7,262 bases of DNA from Selenomonas sp. (GTDB taxonomy: Bacteria; Bacillota; Negativicutes; Selenomonadales; Selenomonadaceae): assembly GCF_022771645.1 (NCBI RefSeq), contig NZ_JALFCU010000009.1, positions 1 to 7,262 on the forward strand, given 5' to 3'. The notes below the pieces were generated by a model. It saw only the letters and a program-made list of their open reading frames with translations, ran no database searches and was not told the DNA's origin. The position numbers and the translations under genes were made by a program. Position 1 is the first letter of the stretch. Each line of letters starts with the position of its first letter. This document shows, piece after piece, positions 1-4,855 of this stretch.

Positions 1-267
1 CGCAGCCTCGTCCATCCACCTGCAGAAATTCTCCATGACGTCAGCGAAATCCAGATGTCCGACGCGCACGAGACTTTCCAGCAATGCGATCGTCATGCTC
101 GTATCATCCGACCATGAACCAGCAGGAACGGGATACGTCCCGAAACCGCGCATCTCATGCACGGGATTTGCCTGAAGCTCTGTTCGACTCTGGAACTCCA
201 CCGGCACGCCGAGCGCACCTCCAACGGCATGACCGAAAATCAATGCCCCGATTTGCTTTTCGTCCAT
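1..267 (-). CDS. ADP-ribosylglycohydrolase (DraG/ARH family), N-terminal part, cut by the window edge
   Basis: Only the first 89 codons are inside the window; family members are usually about 250-350 residues. The family removes ADP-ribose from proteins, or from other ADP-ribosylated targets, using a binuclear metal site. Visible motifs, numbered from the ATG at 267, are an IGALIFGHAVGG segment, GVPVEF with Glu24, and SWSDDTSMT at residues 51-59. Asp54 and Asp55 correspond to metal-binding residues of the family and Glu24 to the conserved early glutamate. The usual G-D-A-L-G motif reads G-G-A-L-G here (Gly17). Three in-frame ATGs are close together at 276, 273 and 267. AGGGGAG at 283-277 lies 9 nt from the ATG at 267, which is why I chose it; the ATG at 276 would overlap the kinase stop as ATGA. 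It is the third gene of the SRAP-kinase operon. The family call is firm; the substrate is unknown. Confidence 0.9.
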   Translation of the reverse strand, partial: MDEKQIGALIFGHAVGGALGVPVEFQSRTELQANPVHEMRGFGTYPVPAGSWSDDTSMTIALLESLVRVGHLDFADVMENFCRWMDEAA

Positions 268-272
268 CCGCA

Positions 273-1031
273 TCATCTCCCCTGTTTTTGAAAACTTCCG
301 TCCGCAAGCATCGTCCATGTTTCTTCTGCCGCTACGGAATCACAGAGAACACGCTCGACGTTCGGGCCGTCACTCGCTGCATAAAACGCCGTCGCTGCTT
401 CTCTTGTCGCGCCGCCCTTCATCTTGCGTCCGATCAACCGCTCCTTCAGATTTTTGGCATCCGCTCGCAGAAACAGCGTCGCATCGGCAAGCTCCCTTGC
501 AGCTTTCCACGGCGCATCAGAGAGCAAGAGCCAGTTGCCCTCGATGAGGATGATATCGCCGGTCACACAGAGTGCGTCTTCCCTCACGTTATGCTGCTGC
601 CGGTCGTAGACAGGCCAGAGCGTATCGCCTTTCGTGAGTTCGCGCAATTTTTCTGTGAAATGACGCACATCGAACGTTTCGGGACACCCCTTGACGCTCT
701 GCATCAAAACCTGCTTCCCATCCCGCTCGACGGTATGGTTTTTGAGATAGTCGCTGTGATAATGGAATCCATCCAGCCCGATCGCCTGGATGGGCTGAAG
801 CCCTTCGCGTTCCCGCGAGAGTCTTTCGAGGAACGCCACGAGCGTCGATTTCCCGACGGCAGGCGGTGCTGCTACGAAAGCGATGATGCGCCGCCCCAAT
901 CGCTCGCGAAGGAGTGCCAGCCGATGCAGGAACGGCACGAAAAGTTCCTCGATATTTTCTTCCGTATAGCGGGCGGGATACGTGAATCCGTTGATGGTGA
1001 GTTCCACCGTGCGCCAATGCTTTTCTCCCAT
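273..1031 (-). CDS. P-loop nucleoside/nucleotide kinase family protein (YggC/FrcK-like, uridine kinase superfamily)
   Basis: Predicted cytoplasmic 252-residue ATP-dependent kinase of the uridine kinase/pantothenate kinase-like P-loop group. Numbered from the ATG at 1031, the Walker A loop is APPAVGKST (residues 55-63), followed by LDGFHY (86-91), a substrate-side motif of this family. GCPETFD, WPVYDRQQHN and LIEGNWLLL follow in the order expected for YggC-like proteins. The length is close to a full family member and nothing looks broken. A GTG at 1040 would add three residues. I prefer the ATG at 1031 because GAGGTGG ends about 5-6 nt upstream of it, so the GTG lies inside the ribosome binding site. 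The gene begins 15 nt after the SRAP stop and its TGA overlaps the start codons of the ADP-ribosylglycohydrolase, so all three should be co-transcribed. The substrate (nucleoside, sugar or other) cannot be read from the sequence. Confidence 0.88.
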   Translation of the reverse strand: MGEKHWRTVELTINGFTYPARYTEENIEELFVPFLHRLALLRERLGRRIIAFVAAPPAVGKSTLVAFLERLSREREGLQPIQAIGLDGFHYHSDYLKNHTVERDGKQVLMQSVKGCPETFDVRHFTEKLRELTKGDTLWPVYDRQQHNVREDALCVTGDIILIEGNWLLLSDAPWKAARELADATLFLRADAKNLKERLIGRKMKGGATREAATAFYAASDGPNVERVLCDSVAAEETWTMLADGSFQKQGR

Positions 1032-1046
1032 GTGCTCCACCTCAAA

Positions 1047-1610
1047 TCAAAAAAGTGAGAACTCTTCGACCGCCTGAATGCGTTCCAGCGGAACTTCGCT
1101 TTCGAGCAAATCCTTTGTGCGACTGGCATCCAAGAGCCATGCATCGATATCTTCCTCCCGCACCATGACGGGCATACGATCGTGAACGGGCTGCATGATA
1201 TCGTTCGCCGGCTTCGTCAGGATCACAAAATGCGGAACGTCCTCGTCCATGCGGTAGAGCCCGCAAAGGTAAAGCAATCCACCTGCGGGCGGCTGGAACG
1301 TAACTTTCTGCTTTTCAGTATCCCATTCGTAGAACCGTTCTGCAGGAAGGACGCACCGTCGGCTCCTGAGGCTCGCTGAAAACATCGGCTTCGCGGCCGC
1401 CGTTTCCTCCCGTGCATTGATGACAAGCGCTCCCGTCTTCGGATTCTTCATCCCCCAGCGCATCGGAACAACCAAAAGATTCCTGCCACGTGCCGAAAGG
1501 ACTGGCGCATAATCCTGCGGACGCACGTCACCGACGGAAAGCGACTGATTCCATCCATACCGAGCCAGCCAGCGCCTCACGTTTTTCCCAATGTTATATC
1601 TGCTGCACAT
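1047..1610 (-). CDS. SRAP domain protein (SOS response-associated peptidase, YedK/HMCES family)
   Basis: 187-residue SRAP protein. Known members (E. coli YedK, human HMCES) form a covalent DNA-protein crosslink with abasic sites in single-stranded DNA, shielding them during replication. The key residues are in place: Cys2, which becomes the N-terminal catalytic thiazolidine-forming residue after Met removal, in MCSRYN; Asn65 in INAREE; Glu95 in AERFYEW; and His143 in VHDRMPV. The PMRWGM motif (49-54) is also typical. The need for Cys at position 2 fixes the start at the ATG at 1610. GAGG lies 7 nt upstream of it. At 187 residues it is a little shorter than YedK (about 222), but all catalytic elements are present. 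It is the first gene of a three-gene operon with a nucleotide kinase-like gene and an ADP-ribosylglycohydrolase. I found no canonical Bacillus-type LexA box (CGAAC-N4-GTTCG) upstream. Confidence 0.95.
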   Translation of the reverse strand: MCSRYNIGKNVRRWLARYGWNQSLSVGDVRPQDYAPVLSARGRNLLVVPMRWGMKNPKTGALVINAREETAAAKPMFSASLRSRRCVLPAERFYEWDTEKQKVTFQPPAGGLLYLCGLYRMDEDVPHFVILTKPANDIMQPVHDRMPVMVREEDIDAWLLDASRTKDLLESEVPLERIQAVEEFSLF

Positions 1611-1708
1611 CCCTAAACCTCAATGCTTACGGTTCCTGATTCCATGAATATCGCCGAACGTTCTTTTTCTTTGATTATTCGTCATTCCTGCTGCGTTTTC
1701 CTGCCTTC

Positions 1709-1734
1709 GGCCTCCCCACAAGCGTGCGGAGGCC
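1709..1734. other. GC-rich hairpin in the SRAP operon leader, function unknown
   Basis: GGCCTCC (1709-1715) pairs perfectly with GGAGGCC (1728-1734). Inside, CAC (1717-1719) can also pair with GTG (1724-1726) around an AAGC loop after one C/C mismatch. On the plus strand it is followed by GTTTATTT, a weak T-rich tail, but no plus-strand gene ends here. On the minus strand it is followed by purine-rich sequence with no T-tract, so it does not look like an intrinsic terminator for either neighbour. It could be a 5' leader structure of the SRAP operon or part of a dispersed intergenic repeat. The 246-base gap 1611-1856 otherwise holds only the candidate promoter and the Rrf2 terminator. Confidence 0.55.
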
Positions 1735-1773
1735 GTTTATTTATGCCGAGAAATCTTTCCCCATTTCGCAGAT

Positions 1774-1782
1774 TTTATAACA
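1774..1782 (-). promoter_or_regulatory. Candidate extended -10 promoter for the SRAP operon
   Basis: On the minus strand TG-T-TATAAA reads at 1782-1774, an extended -10 element (TGnTATAAA, five of six bases of the -10 hexamer). No good -35 is seen 17 nt upstream. It lies just downstream of the Rrf2 terminator, the right place for the operon promoter. It would leave a leader of roughly 155 nt before the SRAP start, containing the hairpin at 1709-1734. Other start points nearer the gene are possible. Confidence 0.35.
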
Positions 1783-1815
1783 GCAATGGAATGGGAATGC
1801 GTTTTTTTGGTATAG

Positions 1816-1855
1816 AAAAAGCACCGGCCGCCGCAATCTCTGCGACGGCCGATGC
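1816..1855 (-). terminator. Rho-independent terminator of the Rrf2 gene
   Basis: On the minus strand a 14-bp stem (1855-1842 with 1834-1821, including G-T wobbles) closes a 7-nt loop (1841-1835) and is followed directly by TTTTTCT (1820-1814). It begins 1 nt after the Rrf2 stop codon at 1859-1857. It separates the Rrf2 gene from the SRAP operon. Confidence 0.9.
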
Positions 1856-1856
1856 T

Positions 1857-2312
1857 TCAGCCTGCGATGGTATTCTGCTGTTCGATGAGCGCTTCCGTGT
1901 CCGCTACGACATCCGCCAGCGTCATCTGCGCCATCTTCTGTTCCATGGCGTCCTGGATCTCCTCAAGCCGTCCGTCCATGACGTGATGGATGTTGCGGCC
2001 GACGGGACATGCGGCGTTCGGATTCTCATGAAAGTGGAACAGCTGCCCGTCCGCGACGCTATCGACGGCGCGGTAGACATCAAAGAGCGTGATGTCCTCG
2101 AGCTTCCGCGCGAGCTTCACGCCGCCGTTGCCGCCGCGCTGCACGACGATGAGCCCCGCTTTCTTCAGCTGGCGGAAAATGTTGCGCACGACGACGGGAT
2201 TCACGCCGACGCTGCCGGCGATCGTCTCGCTGTTCAGCAGCATCTGCCCATCCAGCACATGGACGCACGTCAGGACATGGACGGCGATGGTGAAACGACT
2301 AGAAATCTGCAT
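1857..2312 (-). CDS. Rrf2 family transcriptional regulator, YwnA-like
   Basis: 151-residue DNA-binding regulator. A winged helix-turn-helix fills residues 1-70: SSRFTIAVHVL, then the recognition region GVNPVVVRNIFRQLKKAGLI (36-55) and the wing VQRGGNGGVKLA. LEDITLFDVYRAVD follows, then the HENPNAACPVGRNI segment (95-108) characteristic of Bacillus YwnA-type members. It has only two cysteines, Cys16 and Cys102, and lacks the three-Cys cluster that binds Fe-S in IscR/NsrR. An Fe-S sensor is therefore unlikely, while thiol-based sensing through Cys102 is conceivable. AGGGG at 2328-2324 lies 11 nt before the ATG, slightly far. The gene stands alone between its own promoter and terminator. A palindrome at the predicted transcription start suggests autorepression; no obvious target gene is adjacent. 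Confidence 0.92.
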   Translation of the reverse strand: MQISSRFTIAVHVLTCVHVLDGQMLLNSETIAGSVGVNPVVVRNIFRQLKKAGLIVVQRGGNGGVKLARKLEDITLFDVYRAVDSVADGQLFHFHENPNAACPVGRNIHHVMDGRLEEIQDAMEQKMAQMTLADVVADTEALIEQQNTIAG

Positions 2313-2332
2313 GATGAAATACGCCCCTTTTT

Positions 2333-2352
2333 GTTGTATCTATAGATGTTAC
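2333..2352. promoter_or_regulatory. Palindromic candidate operator of the Rrf2 regulator
   Basis: The perfect 10-bp palindrome ATCTATAGAT lies at 2338-2347. Flanking GT (2333-2334) and AC (2351-2352) also match after a 3-nt non-matching step on each side. It covers the expected transcription start of the Rrf2 gene, 5-10 nt past the -10 box, where autorepression operators often sit. Use by this Rrf2 protein is inference. Confidence 0.5.
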
Positions 2353-2356
2353 GCAT

Positions 2357-2385
2357 ATGATAGCATGACAAGATGTTGATGTCAA
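2357..2385 (-). promoter_or_regulatory. Sigma-A promoter of the Rrf2 gene
   Basis: On the minus strand: TTGACA (2385-2380, perfect -35), a 17-nt spacer, then TATCAT (2362-2357, five of six). This is the best-matching promoter in the window. It predicts a start near 2350 and a leader of about 38 nt. Confidence 0.8.
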
Positions 2386-2423
2386 CCAGAAACACACACC
2401 AAAATGAGATACATTTTTCAAAC

Positions 2424-2442
2424 GCCATCCATCGCAGACGGC
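2424..2442 (-). terminator. Weak candidate terminator after padR
   Basis: On the minus strand GCCGTC (2442-2437) can pair with GATGGC (2429-2424) using one G-T wobble, around a 7-nt loop. Only GTTTG follows, so this is a weak intrinsic terminator at best. It starts about 10 nt after the padR stop. No better hairpin was seen between padR and the Rrf2 promoter. Confidence 0.3.
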
Positions 2443-2452
2443 CACTCCGGAA

Positions 2453-3007
2453 TCAAGCAAGAAGATGCGGCAACGCTGCGACAGATTGATGCAGCCAATC
2501 GATATATTGCCTCTCGCGCTCGATGGCGTGCGCCAGCAATGTGGCGTGTCCGTAGTGTCCTTGCTGTTCCGCTTTGTGCGAGAACAATGTTTCCCAACGC
2601 GTTTTGAGATAGCTGAGCTTTTCCTCATGACGGGCGAGTTCCTCATCGAACAGCCGCGCGACCTCCGGATCATGTGCATCATCCATCAAGTACAATTTCA
2701 TCGCAAACTCATCTTTCGATGGCAGCAGAGGCCCGAGCGGCTCCTGCTGCCATTCTTTGAGTGCGCATCGCCCCGCCTCCGCGATCTGATAAAACCGCTT
2801 TTCGAGTTTCGTGCCGACGATTTCCGTGCGCGATGTGATGAGGCCGGCATCTTCCATCTTCTTGAGCTCCGGATAAATTTGGCTGTGGTTCGACGACCAG
2901 AAATCCCCGATCTCGCCCTCGAACAATTTCTTGATGTCATAGCCCGCGCATTCCTGTTTCGACAGGAGCCCGAGGATGACGTAGCGCAACACATTTTTTT
3001 GTGCCAT
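2453..3007 (-). CDS. padR: PadR family transcriptional regulator, probable repressor of padC
   Basis: 184-residue PadR with the usual two parts. The N-terminal winged helix-turn-helix (about residues 1-85) shows LRYVILGLLSKQECAGYDIKK, SQIYPELKKMEDAGLIT and KRFYQIAEAGRCAL. A helical C-terminal dimerisation domain (about 95-180) follows, rich in Glu/Leu/His, as in PadR proteins of the full-length class. In Bacillus and lactic acid bacteria PadR represses the phenolic acid decarboxylase gene and is released by phenolic acids such as p-coumaric and ferulic acid. Here it is divergent from padC, the classical arrangement, with a PadR-type operator between them. GGAGA sits 6-7 nt before the ATG at 3007. 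The operator overlaps the likely -35 area of padR, so autorepression is expected. The regulator-target pairing is inferred from synteny and operator match. Confidence 0.93.
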   Translation of the reverse strand: MAQKNVLRYVILGLLSKQECAGYDIKKLFEGEIGDFWSSNHSQIYPELKKMEDAGLITSRTEIVGTKLEKRFYQIAEAGRCALKEWQQEPLGPLLPSKDEFAMKLYLMDDAHDPEVARLFDEELARHEEKLSYLKTRWETLFSHKAEQQGHYGHATLLAHAIERERQYIDWLHQSVAALPHLLA

Positions 3008-3026
3008 AAAAAATCTCCATTTCCTC

Positions 3027-3055
3027 TTGACTTTCTCCTGATGTCAGTATACCAT
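3027..3055 (+). promoter_or_regulatory. Candidate padC promoter
   Basis: TTGACT (3027-3032, five of six), 17-nt spacer, TACCAT (3050-3055, four of six). The predicted start near 3062 would place the PadR operator (3073-3088) just downstream, where a bound repressor could block elongation. The -10 box overlaps the padR -10 box on the other strand, so the two promoters would compete. A start nearer to padC is not excluded. Confidence 0.4.
3046..3054 (-). promoter_or_regulatory. Extended -10 promoter of padR
   Basis: On the minus strand TG-G-TATACT reads at 3054-3046: a TGn extension and a five-of-six -10 hexamer. The -35 region (around 3069-3074) is poor and overlaps the left side of the PadR operator. 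The predicted start near 3039 gives a leader of about 30 nt. Confidence 0.6.
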
Positions 3056-3070
3056 AACAGGCAAAGGAAA

Positions 3071-3090
3071 ACATGTATTAAATGACATGT
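3071..3090. promoter_or_regulatory. PadR operator (ATGT-N8-ACAT)
   Basis: ATGT at 3073-3076 and ACAT at 3085-3088 are separated by exactly 8 nt, the dyad reported for PadR repressors of phenolic acid decarboxylase genes. Each half lies in an ACATGT hexamer (3071-3076 and 3085-3090), so ACATGTAT also occurs as a direct repeat with a 14-bp period. The site lies between padR and padC and should control both. Confidence 0.8.
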
Positions 3091-3123
3091 ATGTAAATAA
3101 ATCATTTTAGGAGGCCATCCACC

Positions 3124-3654
3124 ATGGAATTCAAAGAACTCGACGATTTTCTCGGCACGCACTTCATCTACACATACGACAACGGTTGGGAGTACGAGTG
3201 GTATGCGAAGAACGATCACACGTGTTGCTACCGCATCCACTGCGGCATGGTCGCCGGTCGCTGGGTCACGGATCAGGAAGCGTACATCGTCAAGATCGCG
3301 GACGGCATCTACAAAGTCTCGTGGACGGAGCCGACAGGCACGGATGTCGCACTCGACTTCATGCCGAACGAGAAAAAAGTCAACGGCGTCATCTTCTTCC
3401 CGAAATGGGTGAAGGAGCATCCAGAAATCACGGTCTGCTACCAGAACGAGCACATCGACCTCATGCACGAATCCCGCGAGAAGTACGAGACGTACCCGAA
3501 ATACGTCGTCCCCGAGTTCGCGACGATCTCCTATATCGGCAAGGCCGGGCAGAACAACGACGACGTCATCGCCGAAGCACCGTACAAAGGCATGACGGAC
3601 GACATCCGCGCGGGCAAATATTACGATGCAGAATACCATCGCTTGAAAAAATAA
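3124..3654 (+). CDS. padC: Phenolic acid decarboxylase
   Basis: 176-residue cytoplasmic enzyme that decarboxylates hydroxycinnamic acids (p-coumaric, ferulic, caffeic) to vinylphenols without a cofactor, detoxifying plant phenolics. It follows Bacillus subtilis PadC closely: FIYTYDNGWEYE, RIHCGMVAGRWV, YKVSWTEPTGTD, IIFFPKWV-like VIFFPKWV, HPEITVCYQNEHIDLM, SREKYETYPKYVVPEFA and the end MTDDIRAGK. The residues assigned to catalysis or substrate binding in that family are present with a +5 offset: Tyr16, Tyr18, Tyr24, Arg46 and Glu69. AGGAGG at 3109-3114 lies 9 nt before the ATG. Two adjacent cysteines (34-35) are unlike the Bacillus protein. It is divergent from padR with a PadR operator in the gap and ends at a convergent terminator region, so it is probably monocistronic and induced by phenolic acids. 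Confidence 0.97.
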   Translation: MEFKELDDFLGTHFIYTYDNGWEYEWYAKNDHTCCYRIHCGMVAGRWVTDQEAYIVKIADGIYKVSWTEPTGTDVALDFMPNEKKVNGVIFFPKWVKEHPEITVCYQNEHIDLMHESREKYETYPKYVVPEFATISYIGKAGQNNDDVIAEAPYKGMTDDIRAGKYYDAEYHRLKK

Positions 3655-3669
3655 GACGAAAACGAACAA

Positions 3670-3700
3670 TGCGTGGGGAAACGTACAGATTCCACACGCA
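3670..3700 (-). terminator. Candidate terminator of the asparaginase gene (minus strand)
   Basis: TGCGTG (3670-3675) pairs with CACGCA (3695-3700). After one G/A mismatch, GGAA (3677-3680) pairs with TTCC (3690-3693) around a 9-nt loop. On the minus strand the stem is followed by TTGTTCGTTTTC, a broken T-rich tail, so it suits ansA. On the plus strand it is followed by AAAG and would not terminate padC. Confidence 0.5.
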
Positions 3701-3704
3701 AAGA

Positions 3705-3751
3705 AACACCATGGAAAGCAGTTTTCTGGCTGCTCCCCGTGGTGTTTTGTT
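3705..3751. terminator. Terminator between convergent padC and ansA
   Basis: AACACCA (3705-3711) pairs with TGGTGTT (3740-3746). A T-G wobble and two G-C pairs extend the stem, and after two A/C mismatches AGCAG pairs with CTGCT around an 8-nt loop. On the plus strand the T-rich tail is GTTTTGTTCT, suiting padC. On the minus strand TTTCTTTG follows, so it may work both ways. Its right end abuts the ansA stop codon. Confidence 0.7.
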
Positions 3752-4705
3752 CTAATCCGCGTCATCCTGCTCCGCCAGCTCAATCATGAGCTTCGCGAGC
3801 AGCGCCTCTGTCGTGCGGCGGCCACCAGGCTCGACACCGAGCTGCTGCGCGCGGACGCCGATTTCGTAGTGGTCCATGTCGACCCCATCGTACGTGCACT
3901 GCGTCGTGCAGACGAGACGGCAGCCGTGCTCTTTCGCGTACGTGAACGCGGGCAGGAAATTCGCGGGCGACGCCTGGTCCGGGATGCCGCCGAGGCCGTA
4001 GCCCTCGAGGATGATGGCGCGGCAGCCTGCATCAACGAAGAGCTCCAGCATCTTCGGCTGGAGGCCCGGCACGATCTTCAGCACAGCAACGTGCGGGTCA
4101 AGCTGGTCGTGCAGGTGGAACGCTCCTGTGACATTCGAAGCTTCTGTAAGCCACGTCAAATGACCGCCAGCGAACCTCCCCGCCAGCGGACGGTTGATGT
4201 TGCCGAACGCTGTGAGCTGCATCGTGCAGAGCTTCCGTGCGTCGTCGCCGAAGATGATCTTCCCGCCGAACGCGATGTAGACGCCCGCGCGTCCGCCGAG
4301 CGCCGCATGGAACGCCGTCAAAAGATTCTGCTCCGCATCTGTCCCCGACACGCCCGCAGGCAGCTGCGAGCCCGTGAAGACCACGGGGCAATCGATATTT
4401 TCCAGCATCGCGGAGAGCGCCGCCGCGCTGTAAGCCATCGTATCCGTGCCATGCGTGATGAGGAACGCATCGTACTCTGTGCGCCGCTCGGCAACCGCGC
4501 GCGCCATCGTAATCCAGTGCTCCGGCTGGATGTTCGTCGAATCGAGCTGGCAGAGCTGCACGCAATCGACATCGCATATCTCTTGGAACTCCGGCACGGC
4601 CGCGAGCAGATCCTCGCCCGTCAGCGCCGGCATGAGCCCGTTCGGTGTCGGCCGCGAAGCAATCGTTCCGCCAGTCGCCAGCACACAAATCCGTTTCTTC
4701 TTCAT
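3752..4705 (-). CDS. ansA: Type I (cytoplasmic) L-asparaginase
   Basis: 317-residue enzyme converting L-asparagine to aspartate and ammonia. The signature ATGGTIAS (residues 10-17) carries the nucleophile Thr14, and THGTDTM (84-90) carries the second catalytic Thr87 and Asp88. DST (55-57) provides the substrate-binding serine, and Lys158 in DDARK matches the catalytic lysine. LEGYGLGGIP (233-242) and the C-terminal RRTTEALLAKL are typical. There is no signal peptide, which points to the cytoplasmic type. The length is normal and all catalytic residues are present. AAGGAG (4722-4717) lies 11 nt before the ATG, a bit far, with AGGAT directly before it. A GTG at about 4716 is followed in frame by TAG, so the ATG at 4705 is the only sensible start. 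It is transcribed divergently from the ATPase gene through back-to-back promoters and converges on padC. Confidence 0.95.
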   Translation of the reverse strand: MKKKRICVLATGGTIASRPTPNGLMPALTGEDLLAAVPEFQEICDVDCVQLCQLDSTNIQPEHWITMARAVAERRTEYDAFLITHGTDTMAYSAAALSAMLENIDCPVVFTGSQLPAGVSGTDAEQNLLTAFHAALGGRAGVYIAFGGKIIFGDDARKLCTMQLTAFGNINRPLAGRFAGGHLTWLTEASNVTGAFHLHDQLDPHVAVLKIVPGLQPKMLELFVDAGCRAIILEGYGLGGIPDQASPANFLPAFTYAKEHGCRLVCTTQCTYDGVDMDHYEIGVRAQQLGVEPGGRRTTEALLAKLMIELAEQDDAD

Positions 4706-4750
4706 ATCCTATTTCACTCCTTCAATTTTATCCGAACTTCCTTTTTCTTT

Positions 4751-4779
4751 AGCATAGCAGGAAGCAGCGATATCGTCAA
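4751..4779 (-). promoter_or_regulatory. Promoter of ansA
   Basis: On the minus strand: TTGACG (4779-4774, five of six), 17-nt spacer, TATGCT (4756-4751) preceded by TG-C, an extended -10. The predicted start near 4744 gives a leader of about 40 nt. Confidence 0.65.
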
Positions 4780-4786
4780 AACAGGC

Positions 4787-4815
4787 TTGACGAAGCCAGA
4801 AATATCAGTTACGAT
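4787..4815 (+). promoter_or_regulatory. Promoter of the ATPase gene
   Basis: TTGACG (4787-4792, five of six), 17-nt spacer, TACGAT (4810-4815, four of six). The -10 box lies inside the left arm of the 25-bp palindrome, and the predicted start near 4822 lies in its right arm. A protein bound to the palindrome would block this promoter. Confidence 0.6.
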
Positions 4816-4831
4816 TTATTAAATCGTAACT
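4807..4831. promoter_or_regulatory. Perfect 25-bp inverted repeat over the ATPase promoter, candidate operator
   Basis: The left arm AGTTACGATTT (4807-4817) and the right arm AAATCGTAACT (4821-4831) are exact reverse complements around the centre ATT. It is AT-rich and has no T-tract behind it. Transcription should start within the right arm, so the mRNA would not hold the whole hairpin, which favours a DNA operator over an RNA structure. The binding protein is unknown. Confidence 0.75.
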
Positions 4832-4855
4832 TACTAAAATAATGGAGTTGATTCC

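Noticed and set aside
1038..1040. GTG at 1040 as the start of the kinase gene
   Set aside because: It lies within the GAGGTGG ribosome binding site that is correctly spaced for the ATG at 1031, and it has no good binding site of its own.
84..1058. Plus-strand open frame of 324 codons opposite the kinase and ADP-ribosylglycohydrolase genes
   Set aside because: It spans two well-supported minus-strand genes and has no recognisable motifs, an unlikely basic and Cys-rich composition, and no ribosome binding site. It is a by-product of GC-rich codon use.
1623..2345. Plus-strand open frame of 240 codons opposite the Rrf2 gene
   Set aside because: It reads antisense through the Rrf2 gene and its terminator and has no domain or ribosome binding site.
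2698..3783. Minus-strand open frame of 361 codons opposite padC and running into padR
   Set aside because: It lies antisense to padC, which is identified beyond doubt, and crosses the padR promoter and operator. It has no homology that I recognise.
3869..4822. Plus-strand open frame of 317 codons opposite ansA
   Set aside because: The same length as ansA is coincidence. The translation is rich in Arg/Ala/Glu with no domain, while the opposite strand encodes an asparaginase with all catalytic residues.
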